Shown: positions 12,780-21,935 of the stretch, one piece after another | Position numbering within the stretch: position 1 is the first letter of the stretch | Layout of the letters: each line of letters begins with the position of its first letter | DNA from: Dermatemys mawii | Taxonomy: Eukaryota; Chordata; Testudines; Dermatemydidae | NCBI GenBank assembly: GCA_007922305.1 | Contig: ML677365.1 | Span: 18,729,241-18,793,240 of the forward strand | Length of the DNA stretch: 64,000 nucleotides | Direction: 5' to 3' | Made by a program: the position numbers and the translations under genes | Notes under the pieces: model-generated | Database searches by the model: none | What the model saw: the letters and a program-made list of their open reading frames with translations, nothing else | Told to the model about the DNA's origin: nothing

Positions 12780-13510
12780 AATTTAAAAAGAAAATGTTCA
12801 GAAACACAAGAACAAACTGCAAGAAATCTTTAAGAAACATGAGAGAATTGGTCAATTTCTAGACTATCAAAGGGTTAAGGACGCAATTAAAGAGCATTAG
12901 TACATAGTAGAGAATCTAAATCATTTATTTGCATCAGTCTTCTCAACAGAGGATGTTGGGGAGATACACTAGACCTACTCTTCTCAAATAAAGAGAAAAT
13001 AATGTCAGATTGAGTTTTCAGAAGAGCAGATGCAGGAACAAATTGACAAATTAATGAGCAATAAGTTTCCAGGACTGCGTGGCATAACAATCAAATTCTA
13101 AAGGAACATACGAATGAAGAGGTTGAGCTGCTAACACAAATACATATTCTATCGTTAAAATCAGCAAGTACAGTGGGGGGACTGAATGAAAGTTATGATA
13201 TTTGCTATCTTTAAAAAAGATGTTAAGGGATGATCCTGGGAATTACAGACCAGTAAGCCTTTCTTCAAATAATTTGGTTGAAATGCCGATTAAAAATTGA
13301 TTTATAAAGCACCCAGCTGACATGATATGGCAAGGACAAATGAACACTTCTGTAAAGGAAAATCTTGTGTCTCTAAGCTATTAGAATTCTTTGAGCATGT
13401 CAGCAGAATAGTGGCTAAAGACAGATTGGATGACATAATGCATGTGGTGTTTCAAAAAGCTTCAGTCAGAGTTCTGGTTGAATAAACTATTAGACGTAAG
13501 TTAGGACGGC
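12780..13510 (+). pseudogene. CR1 LINE reverse transcriptase relic
   Basis: A strongly decayed copy of CR1 ORF2. Visible remnants in shifting plus-strand frames are an endonuclease-to-RT linker (NHLFASVFSTED near 12920), the RT block PGNYRPVSL near 13232-13262, and a later segment RIVAKDRLDDIMHVVFQKAS near 13405-13470, which corresponds to the region around the first catalytic Asp block. Stops and frameshifts are frequent, and the palm FADD motif is not visible. Older than the copies at 17 and 42 kb. No 3' CR1 tail is seen at its end. Confidence 0.65.
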
Positions 13511-13879
13511 TTGACTGAAATAATTAAAATTTAAATGTAAATTAGGTTATGATTTACTTTGAGTTAATAGGCCTGATTCTGATCTTATGCTGGTGTAATT
13601 AAGGAGTAACTTATATACATTTGCTTATATTATTTGCTTGTGATTAGATTCCTCTGTATTTTAATCATCAGCTCCTCTCAGCAGTTTTTCAGTCTCTGAT
13701 TCTCTCTTAGTTTTCTGTTTCCTCAATTTTTTAAAAAATTTATATTGACTTTATTGGTCTATTTTCTCATCTGTTTTCCAACTAATTGATTTTCTTTTTG
13801 CTTCTTGGATCAATTTCTTCTTGGGGTTTTCTTTTTGGGTCTTCTGCAGATTTCTTCTCTGAAAGCTAGTCTAATTGTT
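13511..13879. other. Low-complexity T-rich stretch
   Basis: Includes a tctgattctgatctta-like segment common in reptile repeats (ggcctgattctgatct near 13570) and a T-rich tract (13720-13860). No gene. Confidence 0.35.
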
Positions 13880-14670
13880 GCATAGTTCTAGTAATAGTGT
13901 TGCAGGGATGGAATTGCATCAGGAATGTCAACTGGCAAGTGACAGAGGTTCTGTCTAGAAAGGTCCGCTGACTGGATCATCAATTTCCTTGGTTTGAACC
14001 AGGTACTCACAGGCACAACAAGAACACTGCTCCATTGCCCCCTCATTACTCTGCAGCAGAATATCATGCTCTGGTCTGGTTCCATTTATCTCATGTCAGA
14101 TTGGGTGACTCACAACTACACTCAACCGTGCTCAACATAAATAGGACAATTGACCCACACTAGTCCTGTGGCTCCGCACATTAAGCCACATCATTTCTTC
14201 ACACATCCATCATGAGGATGCTACAGCCAGAAAGGTTGAGAAGGTCAGGGTAAACCCGAGTCTACCACTCACACAGAACTATTCAACAACGTGCTTGTCA
14301 TTAAGGTATCCATTGTGGGCTCTCTTGCCTTGCCCAGATTTCTCTGACATCAATGTGGTATGAAGAATGGTTTGCAGCTGACATCTGAAACTAATCTCTC
14401 ATCACTGACCTGATGATGTGTGTACCTGGCTTTGATTTGCCATGATGCTCATAGATCCTTCTGAACCAGTTATGAATGGGCAGGGTCAATGTACAGCCAG
14501 CCTTCACACCTGGGGCCAATGGGAAGATCTTACATGTTACTGTGGCCAAAGATGGTCAATGACACACATTACTGATAACTGCCCTCTGATCAAGTTTGAT
14601 GGTGATCTGAGGGCTATGTATTTTACTGATGAGACTGCCGCAAATTGGCTTGGCAAGCTATGCATCTAGT
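13880..14670 (+). pseudogene. C-terminal fragment of a Jockey/CR1-group LINE ORF
   Basis: Translation in several frames recovers the post-RT (thumb) region and the C-terminal Cys/His knuckle of a non-LTR retrotransposon. Near 14040-14150 the reading AEYHALVWFHLSHVRLGDSQ matches the AEYCAPVW...VD.QLN type segment of such polyproteins. At 14442-14669 an open frame carries CYCG, then THI..NCPL, then a FDGDL block and a WLGKL end. The CxCG-x(n)-HI-x(3)-CP pattern is the terminal zinc-knuckle-like motif of these LINEs. Frameshifts separate the pieces, so the copy is dead. The clade within the Jockey superclade is not resolved from this alone, and it differs from the CR1 copies in the window. Confidence 0.55.
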
Positions 14671-14860
14671 AAGAAGAGGACTCAAGATTCACATCTTTGT
14701 GAGGGAAGAATCAGGACCACTTGTGTCCATTTTCTGGAATTGTATAGCAAAAGATGTTTTTATTGTCTCTTGAACCTCAACCCTACCTTGCTGGATGAGG
14801 GATCAGACTGTTACCCTAACTTCATGATGAATAGCATCTTACTTCACAGGTAGTCCCTTT

Positions 14861-14933
14861 GGGTGAAATTCCTGGCCACCACTGAAGTCAATGTGAGTTC
14901 TGTTATTGATTTCAGTGGGGCCAGGATTTCACC
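14861..14933. repeat. Short palindromic interspersed repeat (73 bp)
   Basis: Left half gggtgaaattcctggccacc and right half ggggccaggatttcaccc are inverted copies joined by a caatgtgagttctgttattg centre. Same family as 9017-9088. A single strand could fold into one stem of about 30 bp. Confidence 0.65.
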
Positions 14934-15240
14934 CATTGATTTCAATGTGCCTACTCGTGGTGTAAGGTACTATTCAGTGTCAGTAAGGGTATCACAGATG
15001 GAGCCCTAAATTAGGACTCCTGGAGTTTACTCGTAATTAGGAATGAAATTTCAGATTTAGGCCTAATTGTTTCCTCCTTTACACTCATGGAAATAAAGAG
15101 TTACTCTCCAGAAATCAATAGATCAACATTATAGAACTGGTATAAGTGAAAGGAGACCAAAGTCGATTGCTTTGGAATTTCCAGCTGATATACTAATTGA
15201 AGCACTGTTTACATATGAGCCCAAAGTCTGTATTCATCTG
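14934..15240. other. No recognised feature
   Basis: Short AT-rich spacer between the palindromic repeat and the GC-rich hAT element. Nothing recognised. Confidence 0.4.
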
Positions 15241-15248
15241 CATCCATC

Positions 15249-16013
15249 CAGGGGTCAAAGTAGCTGAAGCATCTTACCGGTATGGGGGCTGGGCTGGCGC
15301 CAGCTCTGGCCCCCAGAAGGGGTGGGGCCTCAGGCAGAAGGGGCAGGGATGGGGGTCAGAGCCAGCCCAGCCCCTGTACTGGTAAGGGGCCTCCCCCCGC
15401 ACTCCCCTCCACAGCCAAACCCCACGCCTCCTGCCGGGGGCTCCTGCGGCAGTTTAAAGGACCCGGAGTTGTAGCGGTGGCCCAGCCCCGGGCTCTTTAA
15501 ATAGCTACCAGAGCCCCGTCGCCACTTCCCTAGGGTTCCAGCAACAGGGCTCCCATCCCCGCGCAGCCCTGCTGCCAGATCCCTGCGGAGGCTGTGGCAG
15601 GGCTCCTACAGCTATTTAAAGGCCCGGTGCTGGGCTGCCGCTACCGCCCTGGGCCCTTTAAAATTCCGCTGCAGCCCCGCCGCAGTTTCCCCTGGGCTCA
15701 TGCAGCGGAGGCTTGGGTGAAATTTTAAAGGGCCCAGGGCGGTAGCGGCGGTCCAGTACTGGGCCCTTTAAATAGCTGCAGGAGCCCCGCCGCGCTCTGT
15801 GGGAATGGGAGTCCTGTTGCTGGAACCCTAAGGAAGTGACGGCGGAGCTCCAGTAGCTATTTAAAGAGCCCGGGGCTGGGCTGCTGCTACCGCCCCAGGC
15901 TCTGCCGTCGGAGCCCCCGCCGCAGCCTCTCCTGGGCTCCTGCAGCAATTTAAAGGGCCTGGGGCTCTTGGCAGTTCGCCGTACTGGGGCGTACCAGCTT
16001 ACTTTCACCTCTG
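15249..16013. mobile_element. Non-autonomous hAT element, CpG-rich (765 bp)
   Basis: A perfect 8-bp target duplication CATCCATC (15241-15248 and 16014-16021) flanks terminal inverted repeats caggggtcaaagta and cagaggtgaaagta (right end read on the minus strand). Eight-bp duplication and CAG..G termini are hallmarks of hAT transposons. The interior is very GC and CpG rich and built from repeated gggccctttaaatagctgc-like modules in both orientations. One pair of arms (15637-15665 and 15721-15749) is a perfect 29-bp inverted repeat. No transposase is encoded. The open frames inside (15197-15500, 15658-16020) are by-products of GC content. Confidence 0.85.
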
Positions 16014-16021
16014 CATCCATC

Positions 16022-16969
16022 CTAACCCACTGATTTCAAGGGGCTGCACAAGCAGAAGTGAGAGTAGAATTTGTGCCATAATCTTTTGGGGACTGTATGT
16101 TTTCAAAAATTAGCTATGGAAGACAGAACTTTTAAACTTTGGATCACTTGTTCAAATCCAGCCTAGGTTCTTAGTAATTGAAAACTGTCATCTGACAGCT
16201 ATCAGATGTAGATGGTCCTACTCCACTCCATAGTGAATGGCGTCTTTAGTCCTGTTGGCAGTCACAGCAGAGGTCTAAGACTGAATGACAGACAGATTGA
16301 TCTATCCTGTCAAACCTAGTAATCGTCCCTCAATCAGAGGGTTGAGATACATTGGTAGAGCACTGCACGGTAACTTGCACTATGACTGTCCTCATGGCAG
16401 ATGAAGAGGACCAGTATTCAGGACTGAGCAGTATATTCCCTGAGCAGTATATTTCCTAAAAACAATAAACCAAAAAATGAAAGGTGGGAGGGGAGTGATG
16501 CTCCAACAGGGTGGAATTTCTATTCTATGAGGTAGGTTTTCTGTTTCAATTGCCTGGTTTATGCTTGTGGTTCTTTACACCCACTTGGACAGTTATACAT
16601 TGTTATCTAATAACATCATTAACAACATTATTTTATATATATTTTTTGAAATCCACATATAACCATAGTTTAAACTTTGGATAATTTTACAGCTTAGTCT
16701 GGAACCATTGCAGGTTTTTGTCTCAGGAAATAACTATGAACTTTTAAAAGCTTGTTTTTGATTTACTAAATAGTGGCAAAACTGTCTCACAGAAGATGAA
16801 AATGTAGTTCAGAAGCTGCTGCAAATATGTGGTAATTAAAGGTGACTACAGGCACAAATACATTTTTCATATTTATAAAGGCTAATGAACTAATTAAAAA
16901 GTAGATTTGTAATGTTTTATTTCTACATACTTTAAATGCTAGTTTTGTTTATTACAATAATCTAACATC
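16022..16969. other. No recognised feature
   Basis: AT-rich stretch between the hAT element and the CR1 copy. No supported feature. Confidence 0.4.
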
Positions 16970-18555
16970 TAACAGTGAATGCAAGTGAAAATGAGGGAGG
17001 ATCAGAGTCTAAAATAGGGAAAGAACAAGTCAAACATTACTTAGACAAGTTAGATGTCTTCAAATCAGGGCCTGATGAAATACATCCTAGAATACTCGAG
17101 GTGCTGACTGAGGAGTTATCGGAGCTATTTGCAATTATCTTTGAAAAGTCATGGAAGACAGGGGGGACATTCCCGAAGACTGGTAAAGGGCAAATATAGT
17201 CCCCATCTGTATAAAGGGAAATAAGGACAACCTGGGGAATTACAGACCAGTCATCTTAACTTCTGTACCCAGAAAGATAATGGAGCAAATAATTAAGCAA
17301 CCAATTTGCAAACACCTAGAAGATAATGAGGTGATAAGTAACAGTCAGCATGGATTTGTCAAAAACAAATCATGTCAAGCCAACCTGGTAGCTTTCTTTG
17401 ACAATGGAACAGGCTTGGCAGGAGTGGGAGGGCGGGGGAGAGCTGTAGATGTGGTATATCTTGACTTTAGTAAGGCTTTTGATATTGTCTCACATGACCT
17501 TCTCATAAACAAACTAGGGAAATACAACCTAGTGGTTGTATTTCTCTAGTGGTTCACAGTCATACTGGAAGGGCATAACGAGTGGGGTCCCACAGGGGTC
17601 AGTTCTGGGTCTAGTTCTCGTCAATATCTTCCTCAGTGATTTAGATAATGGCATTAGAGAGTGCACTTGTAAAGTTTGCAGATGATACCACGCTGGGAGG
17701 GGTTGCACATTTTTTGGCGGATAGGATTACAATTCAAACTGATATGAACAAACTGGAGAAATGGTCTGAAATAAATAGGATGAAATTGAATAAGAACAAA
17801 TGCAAAGTACTCCACTTAAGAAGGAACAATCAGTTGCACACATACAAAATGGGAAATGATTCCCTAGGAAGGAGTACTGCTGAAAGGGAAGTGGGGGTCA
17901 TATTGGATCACAAGCTAAATATGAGTCAACAATGTAACACTGTTGCAAGAAAAGCAAACATCATTTTGGGATGTATCAGCAGTATAGTAAGCAAGACACA
18001 AGAAGTAATTCTTCCGCTCTACTCCACACTGATTAGGCCTCAACTGGAGTACTGTGTCCAGTTCTGGGTGCCACATTTCAGGAAAGATGTGGACAAATAA
18101 TTGGAGAAAGTCCAGAAAAGAGCAACAAAAATGATTAAAGATCTAGAAAAACTTGAACTGTGAGGGAAGATTGAAAAAATTGGGTTTGTTTAGTGTGGAG
18201 AGGAGAAGACAGAGGGGACATGAGAACAGTGTTCAAGTACATGACAAAGTTGTTGCAAGGAGGAGGGAGAAATATTATTTATCTTAACCTCTGAGGATAG
18301 GACAAGAAGCAATGGGCTTAAATTGTAGCAAGGGCAATTTAGGTTGGAGGTTAGGAAAAAACTTCCTAGCTGTGAGAATGGTTAAGCACTGGAATAAATT
18401 GCCTAAGGAGGTTGTGGAATTTCCATCACTGGGGATTTTTAAGAGCAGGTTGGACAAACACCCATCAGGGATGGGCTGCTTAGTCCTGCCATGAGTGCAG
18501 GGTACTGGACTAGATGACCTCCCGAAGTCCCTTCCAGTTCTATGATTCTATGATT
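16970..18555 (+). pseudogene. CR1 LINE ORF2 (reverse transcriptase) with 3' end, 5'-truncated
   Basis: A CR1 non-LTR retrotransposon copy lacking ORF1 and the endonuclease. The reverse-transcriptase blocks are in order but split over several frames: [13 protein letters not shown] (17066-), NYRPVILTSV (17238-), SQHGFVKNKSC (17345-), YLDFSKAFD with the first catalytic Asp (17457-17483), GVPQGSVLG (17583-), and FADDTTLGG with the catalytic Asp pair (17675-). The thumb and C-terminal region (NKCKVLHL, RPQLEYCVQFW) extends past 18100 and a further piece lies at 18312-18494. The 3' untranslated end has the CR1 signature ctggactagatgacctcccg and finishes in ttctatgattctatgatt. Frameshifts near 17200, 17550 and 17640 and later stops make it non-functional. 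Confidence 0.9.
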
Positions 18556-18563
18556 GTTTATTA

Positions 18564-18871
18564 TAGGGACCAGAAACCTTTGGCACATGGCCCATCGGGG
18601 AATCCGCTAGTGGGCTGGGATGGTCTGTTTACCTGCAGCATCTGCAGTTTCGGCTGACCACAGCTCCCACTGGCCCTGGTTCGCTGTTCCAGGCCAATGA
18701 GGGCTGCAAGAAGTGGTGGCCAGCACATCCCTCAGCCAGTACCACTTCCTGAAACCCCCATTGGCCTGGAATGGCAAACTGGGGCCAGTGGGAGCTGTAA
18801 CTGGTCGAAGCTGTGGATGCTGCAGGTAAACAAACTGCCCTGGGCTGCGTGCCAAGGGTTGCTGATCCTTG
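18564..18871. mobile_element. Foldback hAT-like element inserted in the CR1 tail (308 bp)
   Basis: Flanked by a perfect 8-bp duplication GTTTATTA (18556-18563 and 18872-18879). The left end tagggaccagaaacctttgg and the right end, read in reverse, caaggatcagcaacccttgg are inverted repeats. The similarity continues inwards: gtttacctgcagcatctgca opposes tgctgcaggtaaac, and the central ccagtgggagctg blocks mirror each other. The whole element could fold back on itself. It sits immediately after the final ATTCTATG units of the CR1 copy and so is younger than that copy. No coding capacity. Confidence 0.85.
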
Positions 18872-18884
18872 GTTTATTATAATA

Positions 18885-19068
18885 ATCAAGAAGCTATGTA
18901 GTCTAGAGAAATGAGCAAAGATTTGGGAAACAGGAAATACCACATTCTAATCATACTTCTGCCTTGGGCAAGTCTTCAGACTTCTCTTCTTCAGTTTTCC
19001 CATCTGCAAAATGGGGATGATAATGAGGATGATAATGGGCACTTCTTGAAGGTAGGTGAGCATGCATT
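18885..19068 (+). repeat. MIR-type ancient SINE
   Basis: Carries the characteristic MIR 3' half in order: cttgggcaagtcttcagact, cagttttcccatctgcaaaa, and tggggatgataatgaggatg. The central core is degraded. This family predates amniote divergence, so it gives no host-specific information. Confidence 0.7.
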
Positions 19069-19434
19069 AACTAGTTCTTTTCTGTACAGCACATTGACCA
19101 TTTGGGGCCATGTTCTCCTTTTTGATGTCTTCTGAGGGGCTCACAGTGGTATCAGTCAGCATTTGGGGCCAGATTCTCTAATATTTTCTGGTCCCTTTGC
19201 ATTTCTCTAGTAGCATAAAAGGACCAGAAAGCTGCTGGATCTCCCCATGTGGGGATTCCCCTGGTATGGAGATACCAATACTGATGCATCCCCCAAAAGT
19301 AGGAGGTGGGTGTATTCAGGGTCTTGGAGGGGGAGCATCACTGGAGCTCTATGGTGCTCTGATTCCCTAGACTGGCAAATAGCACTGGTCTACAATTTTT
19401 TAGAAGTCGTCTGCTTCAGAGATAAAATGTGATA

Positions 19435-19440
19435 TTTATT
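19435..19440 (-). promoter_or_regulatory. Possible polyadenylation signal of the transposase gene
   Basis: Plus-strand tttatt reads AATAAA on the minus strand, about 290 bp downstream of the transposase stop and just inside the transposon end. Position fits a 3' end signal, but the sequence is AT-rich and chance matches are likely. Confidence 0.35.
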
Positions 19441-19727
19441 ATGTATTTTGATGTGCTGAATTCAAACATGACAATTAAAACAACTGATTGGCTACTGTTT
19501 CTAAGATATTTAAGTTTTTACATTTTATGTCTATGTATATTGTGTAGATAGTAGAGTTTTAATCATAAATTGTAAACCTAGGTCTTTTCATGTGTTTATG
19601 GTTGCTTTACATGATAATATTTCACCTGTCTTGTTTATGTAACACTTTAAAAATCAGCAAAAGGGTTATATAAATAAAATGTATTATGAAACAAAAGGCA
19701 AAAAACTATTATGTACATAGTTTAGTC

Positions 19728-21422
19728 CTATTCAGTGTCTACTCGGCGCTTCTTGGCTTGTCTCTTGTATTCATTAAATGGAGCATCTCTTGTCACTGTC
19801 CAGCAATAGTCTGCAATCATTGATGAGCTCCATTTGCCCTGATAGCGTTTCTCCATCGTTGCAATGTCCTGGTGAAATCGCTCGCCGTGCTCGTCACTCA
19901 CTGCTCCGCAGTTCGGTGGAAAAAAATCTAGATGAGAGTGCAAAAAATGTATCTTTAGTGACATGTTGCAACCAAGGCTTTTGTATGCCTTGAGGAGGTT
20001 TTCCACCAACAACCTGTAGTTGTCTGCCTTGTTGTTTCTGAGAAAATGTATTGCCACTGACTGGAAGGCTTTCCATGCCGTCTTTTCCTTGCCACGCAGT
20101 GCATGGTCAAATGCATCATCTCGAAGAAGTTCACGAATCTGAGGACCAACAAAGACTCCTTCCTTTATCTTAGCTTCACTTAACCTTAGAAATTTTCCAG
20201 GGAGGTACTTGAAAGCTGCTTGTGTTTTGTCAATGGCCTTGACAAAGTTCTTCATCAGACCCAGCTTGATGTGTAAGGGTGGTAACAAAATCTTCCTTGA
20301 TTCAACAAGTGTTGGATGCTGAACACTGTTCCTCCCAGGCTCCAGTGACTGTCGGAGTGGCCAATCTTTCTTGATGTAATGGGAATCTCTTGCATGACTA
20401 TCCCATTCACAGAGAAAACAGCAGTACTTTGTGTATCCAGTCTGCAGACCAAGCAGGAGAGCAACAACCTTCAAATCGCCACAAAGCTGCCACTGATGTT
20501 GGTCATAGTTTATGCACCTCAAAAGTTGTTTCATGTTGTCATAGGTTTCCTTCATATGGACTGCATGACCAACTGGAATTGATGGCAAAACATTGCCATT
20601 ATGCAGCAAAACAGCTTTAAGACTTGTCTTCAATGAATCAATGAAGAGTCTCCACTCATCTGGATCGTGAACGATGTTGAGGGCTGCCATCACACCATCG
20701 ATGTTGTTGCAGGCTACAAGATCACCTTCCATGAAGAAGAATGGGACAAGATCCTTTTGACGGTCACGGAACATGGAAACCCTAACATCACCTGCCAGGA
20801 GATTCCACTGCTGTAGTCTGGAGCCCAACAGCTCTGCCTTACTCTTGGGTAGTTCCAAATCCCTGACAAGGTCATTCAGTTCAGCTTGTGTTATGAGGTG
20901 TGGTTCAGAGGAGGAGGATGGGAGAAAATGTGGGTCCTGTGACATTGATGGTTCAGGACCAGAAGTTTCATCCTCTTCCTCTTCCTCGTCTGACTCAAGT
21001 GAGAATGATTCTGGTGCATCAGGAACCGGCAGTCCTTCTCCGTGGGGTATTGGGCGTATAGCTGATGAAATGTTTGGATAATGCACAGTCCACTTTTTCT
21101 TCTTTGACACACCTTTCCCAACTGGAGGCACCATGCAGAAGTAACAATTGCTGGTATGATCTGTTGGCTCTCTCCAAATCATTGGCACTGCAAAAGGCAT
21201 AGATTTCCTTTTCCTGTTCAACCACTGGTGAAGATTTGTTGCACAAGTGTTGCAGCATATGTGTGGGGCCCACCTCTTGTCCTGATCTCCAATTTTGCAG
21301 CCAAAATAAAGGTGATAGGCTTTCTTAACCATAGTGGTTATACTGCGCTTTTGTGATGCAAAAGTCACTTCACCACAAACATAGCAGAAGTTATCTGCAC
21401 TGTTCACACAAGTACGAGGCAT
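19728..21422 (-). CDS. Putative CMC/EnSpm-like transposase, 564 aa, intact
   Basis: An uninterrupted 564-codon frame fills most of the 2550-bp transposon. Visible layout: an N-terminal Cys-rich part (C5, C13, C16, then H54, C56, C57, C60, then C93 and C96) that looks like a paired zinc-binding, DNA-recognition region; an acidic linker (SDEEEEEDE at about 144-152) with a Ser-rich stretch; then a core with candidate acidic catalytic residues D262 (in RLFIDSLK), D316 (in CGDLKVVALLLG) and E511 or E514 (in SDEHGERFHQD). A CFLC pair at 335-338 lies just after the second Asp, like the C(2)C insertion described in CMC transposases. The C-terminus is basic (RQAKKRR), possibly nuclear-localising. The start codon is the first Met of the open frame, and the protein opens MPRTCVNSAD. 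I recall similar unnamed proteins in other animal genomes, but could not check this here. Functional assignment is inference; the ORF itself is certain. Confidence 0.7.
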   Translation of the reverse strand: MPRTCVNSADNFCYVCGEVTFASQKRSITTMVKKAYHLYFGCKIGDQDKRWAPHICCNTCATNLHQWLNRKRKSMPFAVPMIWREPTDHTSNCYFCMVPPVGKGVSKKKKWTVHYPNISSAIRPIPHGEGLPVPDAPESFSLESDEEEEEDETSGPEPSMSQDPHFLPSSSSEPHLITQAELNDLVRDLELPKSKAELLGSRLQQWNLLAGDVRVSMFRDRQKDLVPFFFMEGDLVACNNIDGVMAALNIVHDPDEWRLFIDSLKTSLKAVLLHNGNVLPSIPVGHAVHMKETYDNMKQLLRCINYDQHQWQLCGDLKVVALLLGLQTGYTKYCCFLCEWDSHARDSHYIKKDWPLRQSLEPGRNSVQHPTLVESRKILLPPLHIKLGLMKNFVKAIDKTQAAFKYLPGKFLRLSEAKIKEGVFVGPQIRELLRDDAFDHALRGKEKTAWKAFQSVAIHFLRNNKADNYRLLVENLLKAYKSLGCNMSLKIHFLHSHLDFFPPNCGAVSDEHGERFHQDIATMEKRYQGKWSSSMIADYCWTVTRDAPFNEYKRQAKKRRVDTE

Positions 21423-21935
21423 CTCTGCTCACTTTGGCTAAACAAAAATGTGTCCCTTTGCAAAATCAAACACTGACAAATAAGAGAGCATGACGCTGTA
21501 TGATTTCTAGAGCTGATATAGGGCAATTTGTTCAGCAGAGTGATGTAAGCTTCATTATGATTGCATCATCCATGACTTCTAGGAATAACATGATGCAATT
21601 CATATCACGTATGACCCAATGCCAGCTTCAGATTGCATCATTCATTGTTTTGCCTAAAAAGCAAGTACTGTCCAAACCCAGTCATAGATTTATTCATAGA
21701 TCCAGTCAAAGATGTATTTTAGTCATTTCTGGTTTAAATTGAGATCCCTTCCCTTTATAACTCACTTATCCTCCGCCATTCCCATGTCAAGGGTCGTATA
21801 TACTGACCCAATAGCATATCTTGAAAACTAGAGCCAACCAACAATTTAAAGCATCATTTTCGTTCTCAGTGACCCAGAATTAGTAAAGTTTGACTACATT
21901 TATTTCAGAAGCATTTTGGCTGTAGAGCAGTGTAG

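Larger units (their letters stand above)
19383..21932 (-). mobile_element. CACTG-ended DNA transposon with intact transposase-like ORF (2550 bp)
   Basis: Left end cactggtctaca and right end (minus strand) cactgctctaca agree at 11 of 12 bases, and a second inverted block (gcttcagagataaaatg against gcttctgaaataaatg) lies just inside. A 3-bp duplication TAG flanks it (19380-19382, 21933-21935). CACTR termini with 2-4 bp duplications are features of the EnSpm/CACTA-Mirage-Chapaev (CMC) group, so I place it there tentatively. The single long ORF occupies the middle on the minus strand, with about 340 bp after its stop and about 500 bp before its start. A minus-strand AATAAA lies at 19435-19440, just inside the downstream end. 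Confidence 0.7.

Noticed and set aside
15282..16020. CpG island with a promoter
   Set aside because: The CpG-rich block is bounded exactly by hAT ends and an 8-bp duplication, so the composition belongs to the transposon.
19778..21356. Several plus-strand ORFs of 66-102 codons
   Set aside because: They are antisense shadows of the 564-codon minus-strand transposase-like gene.
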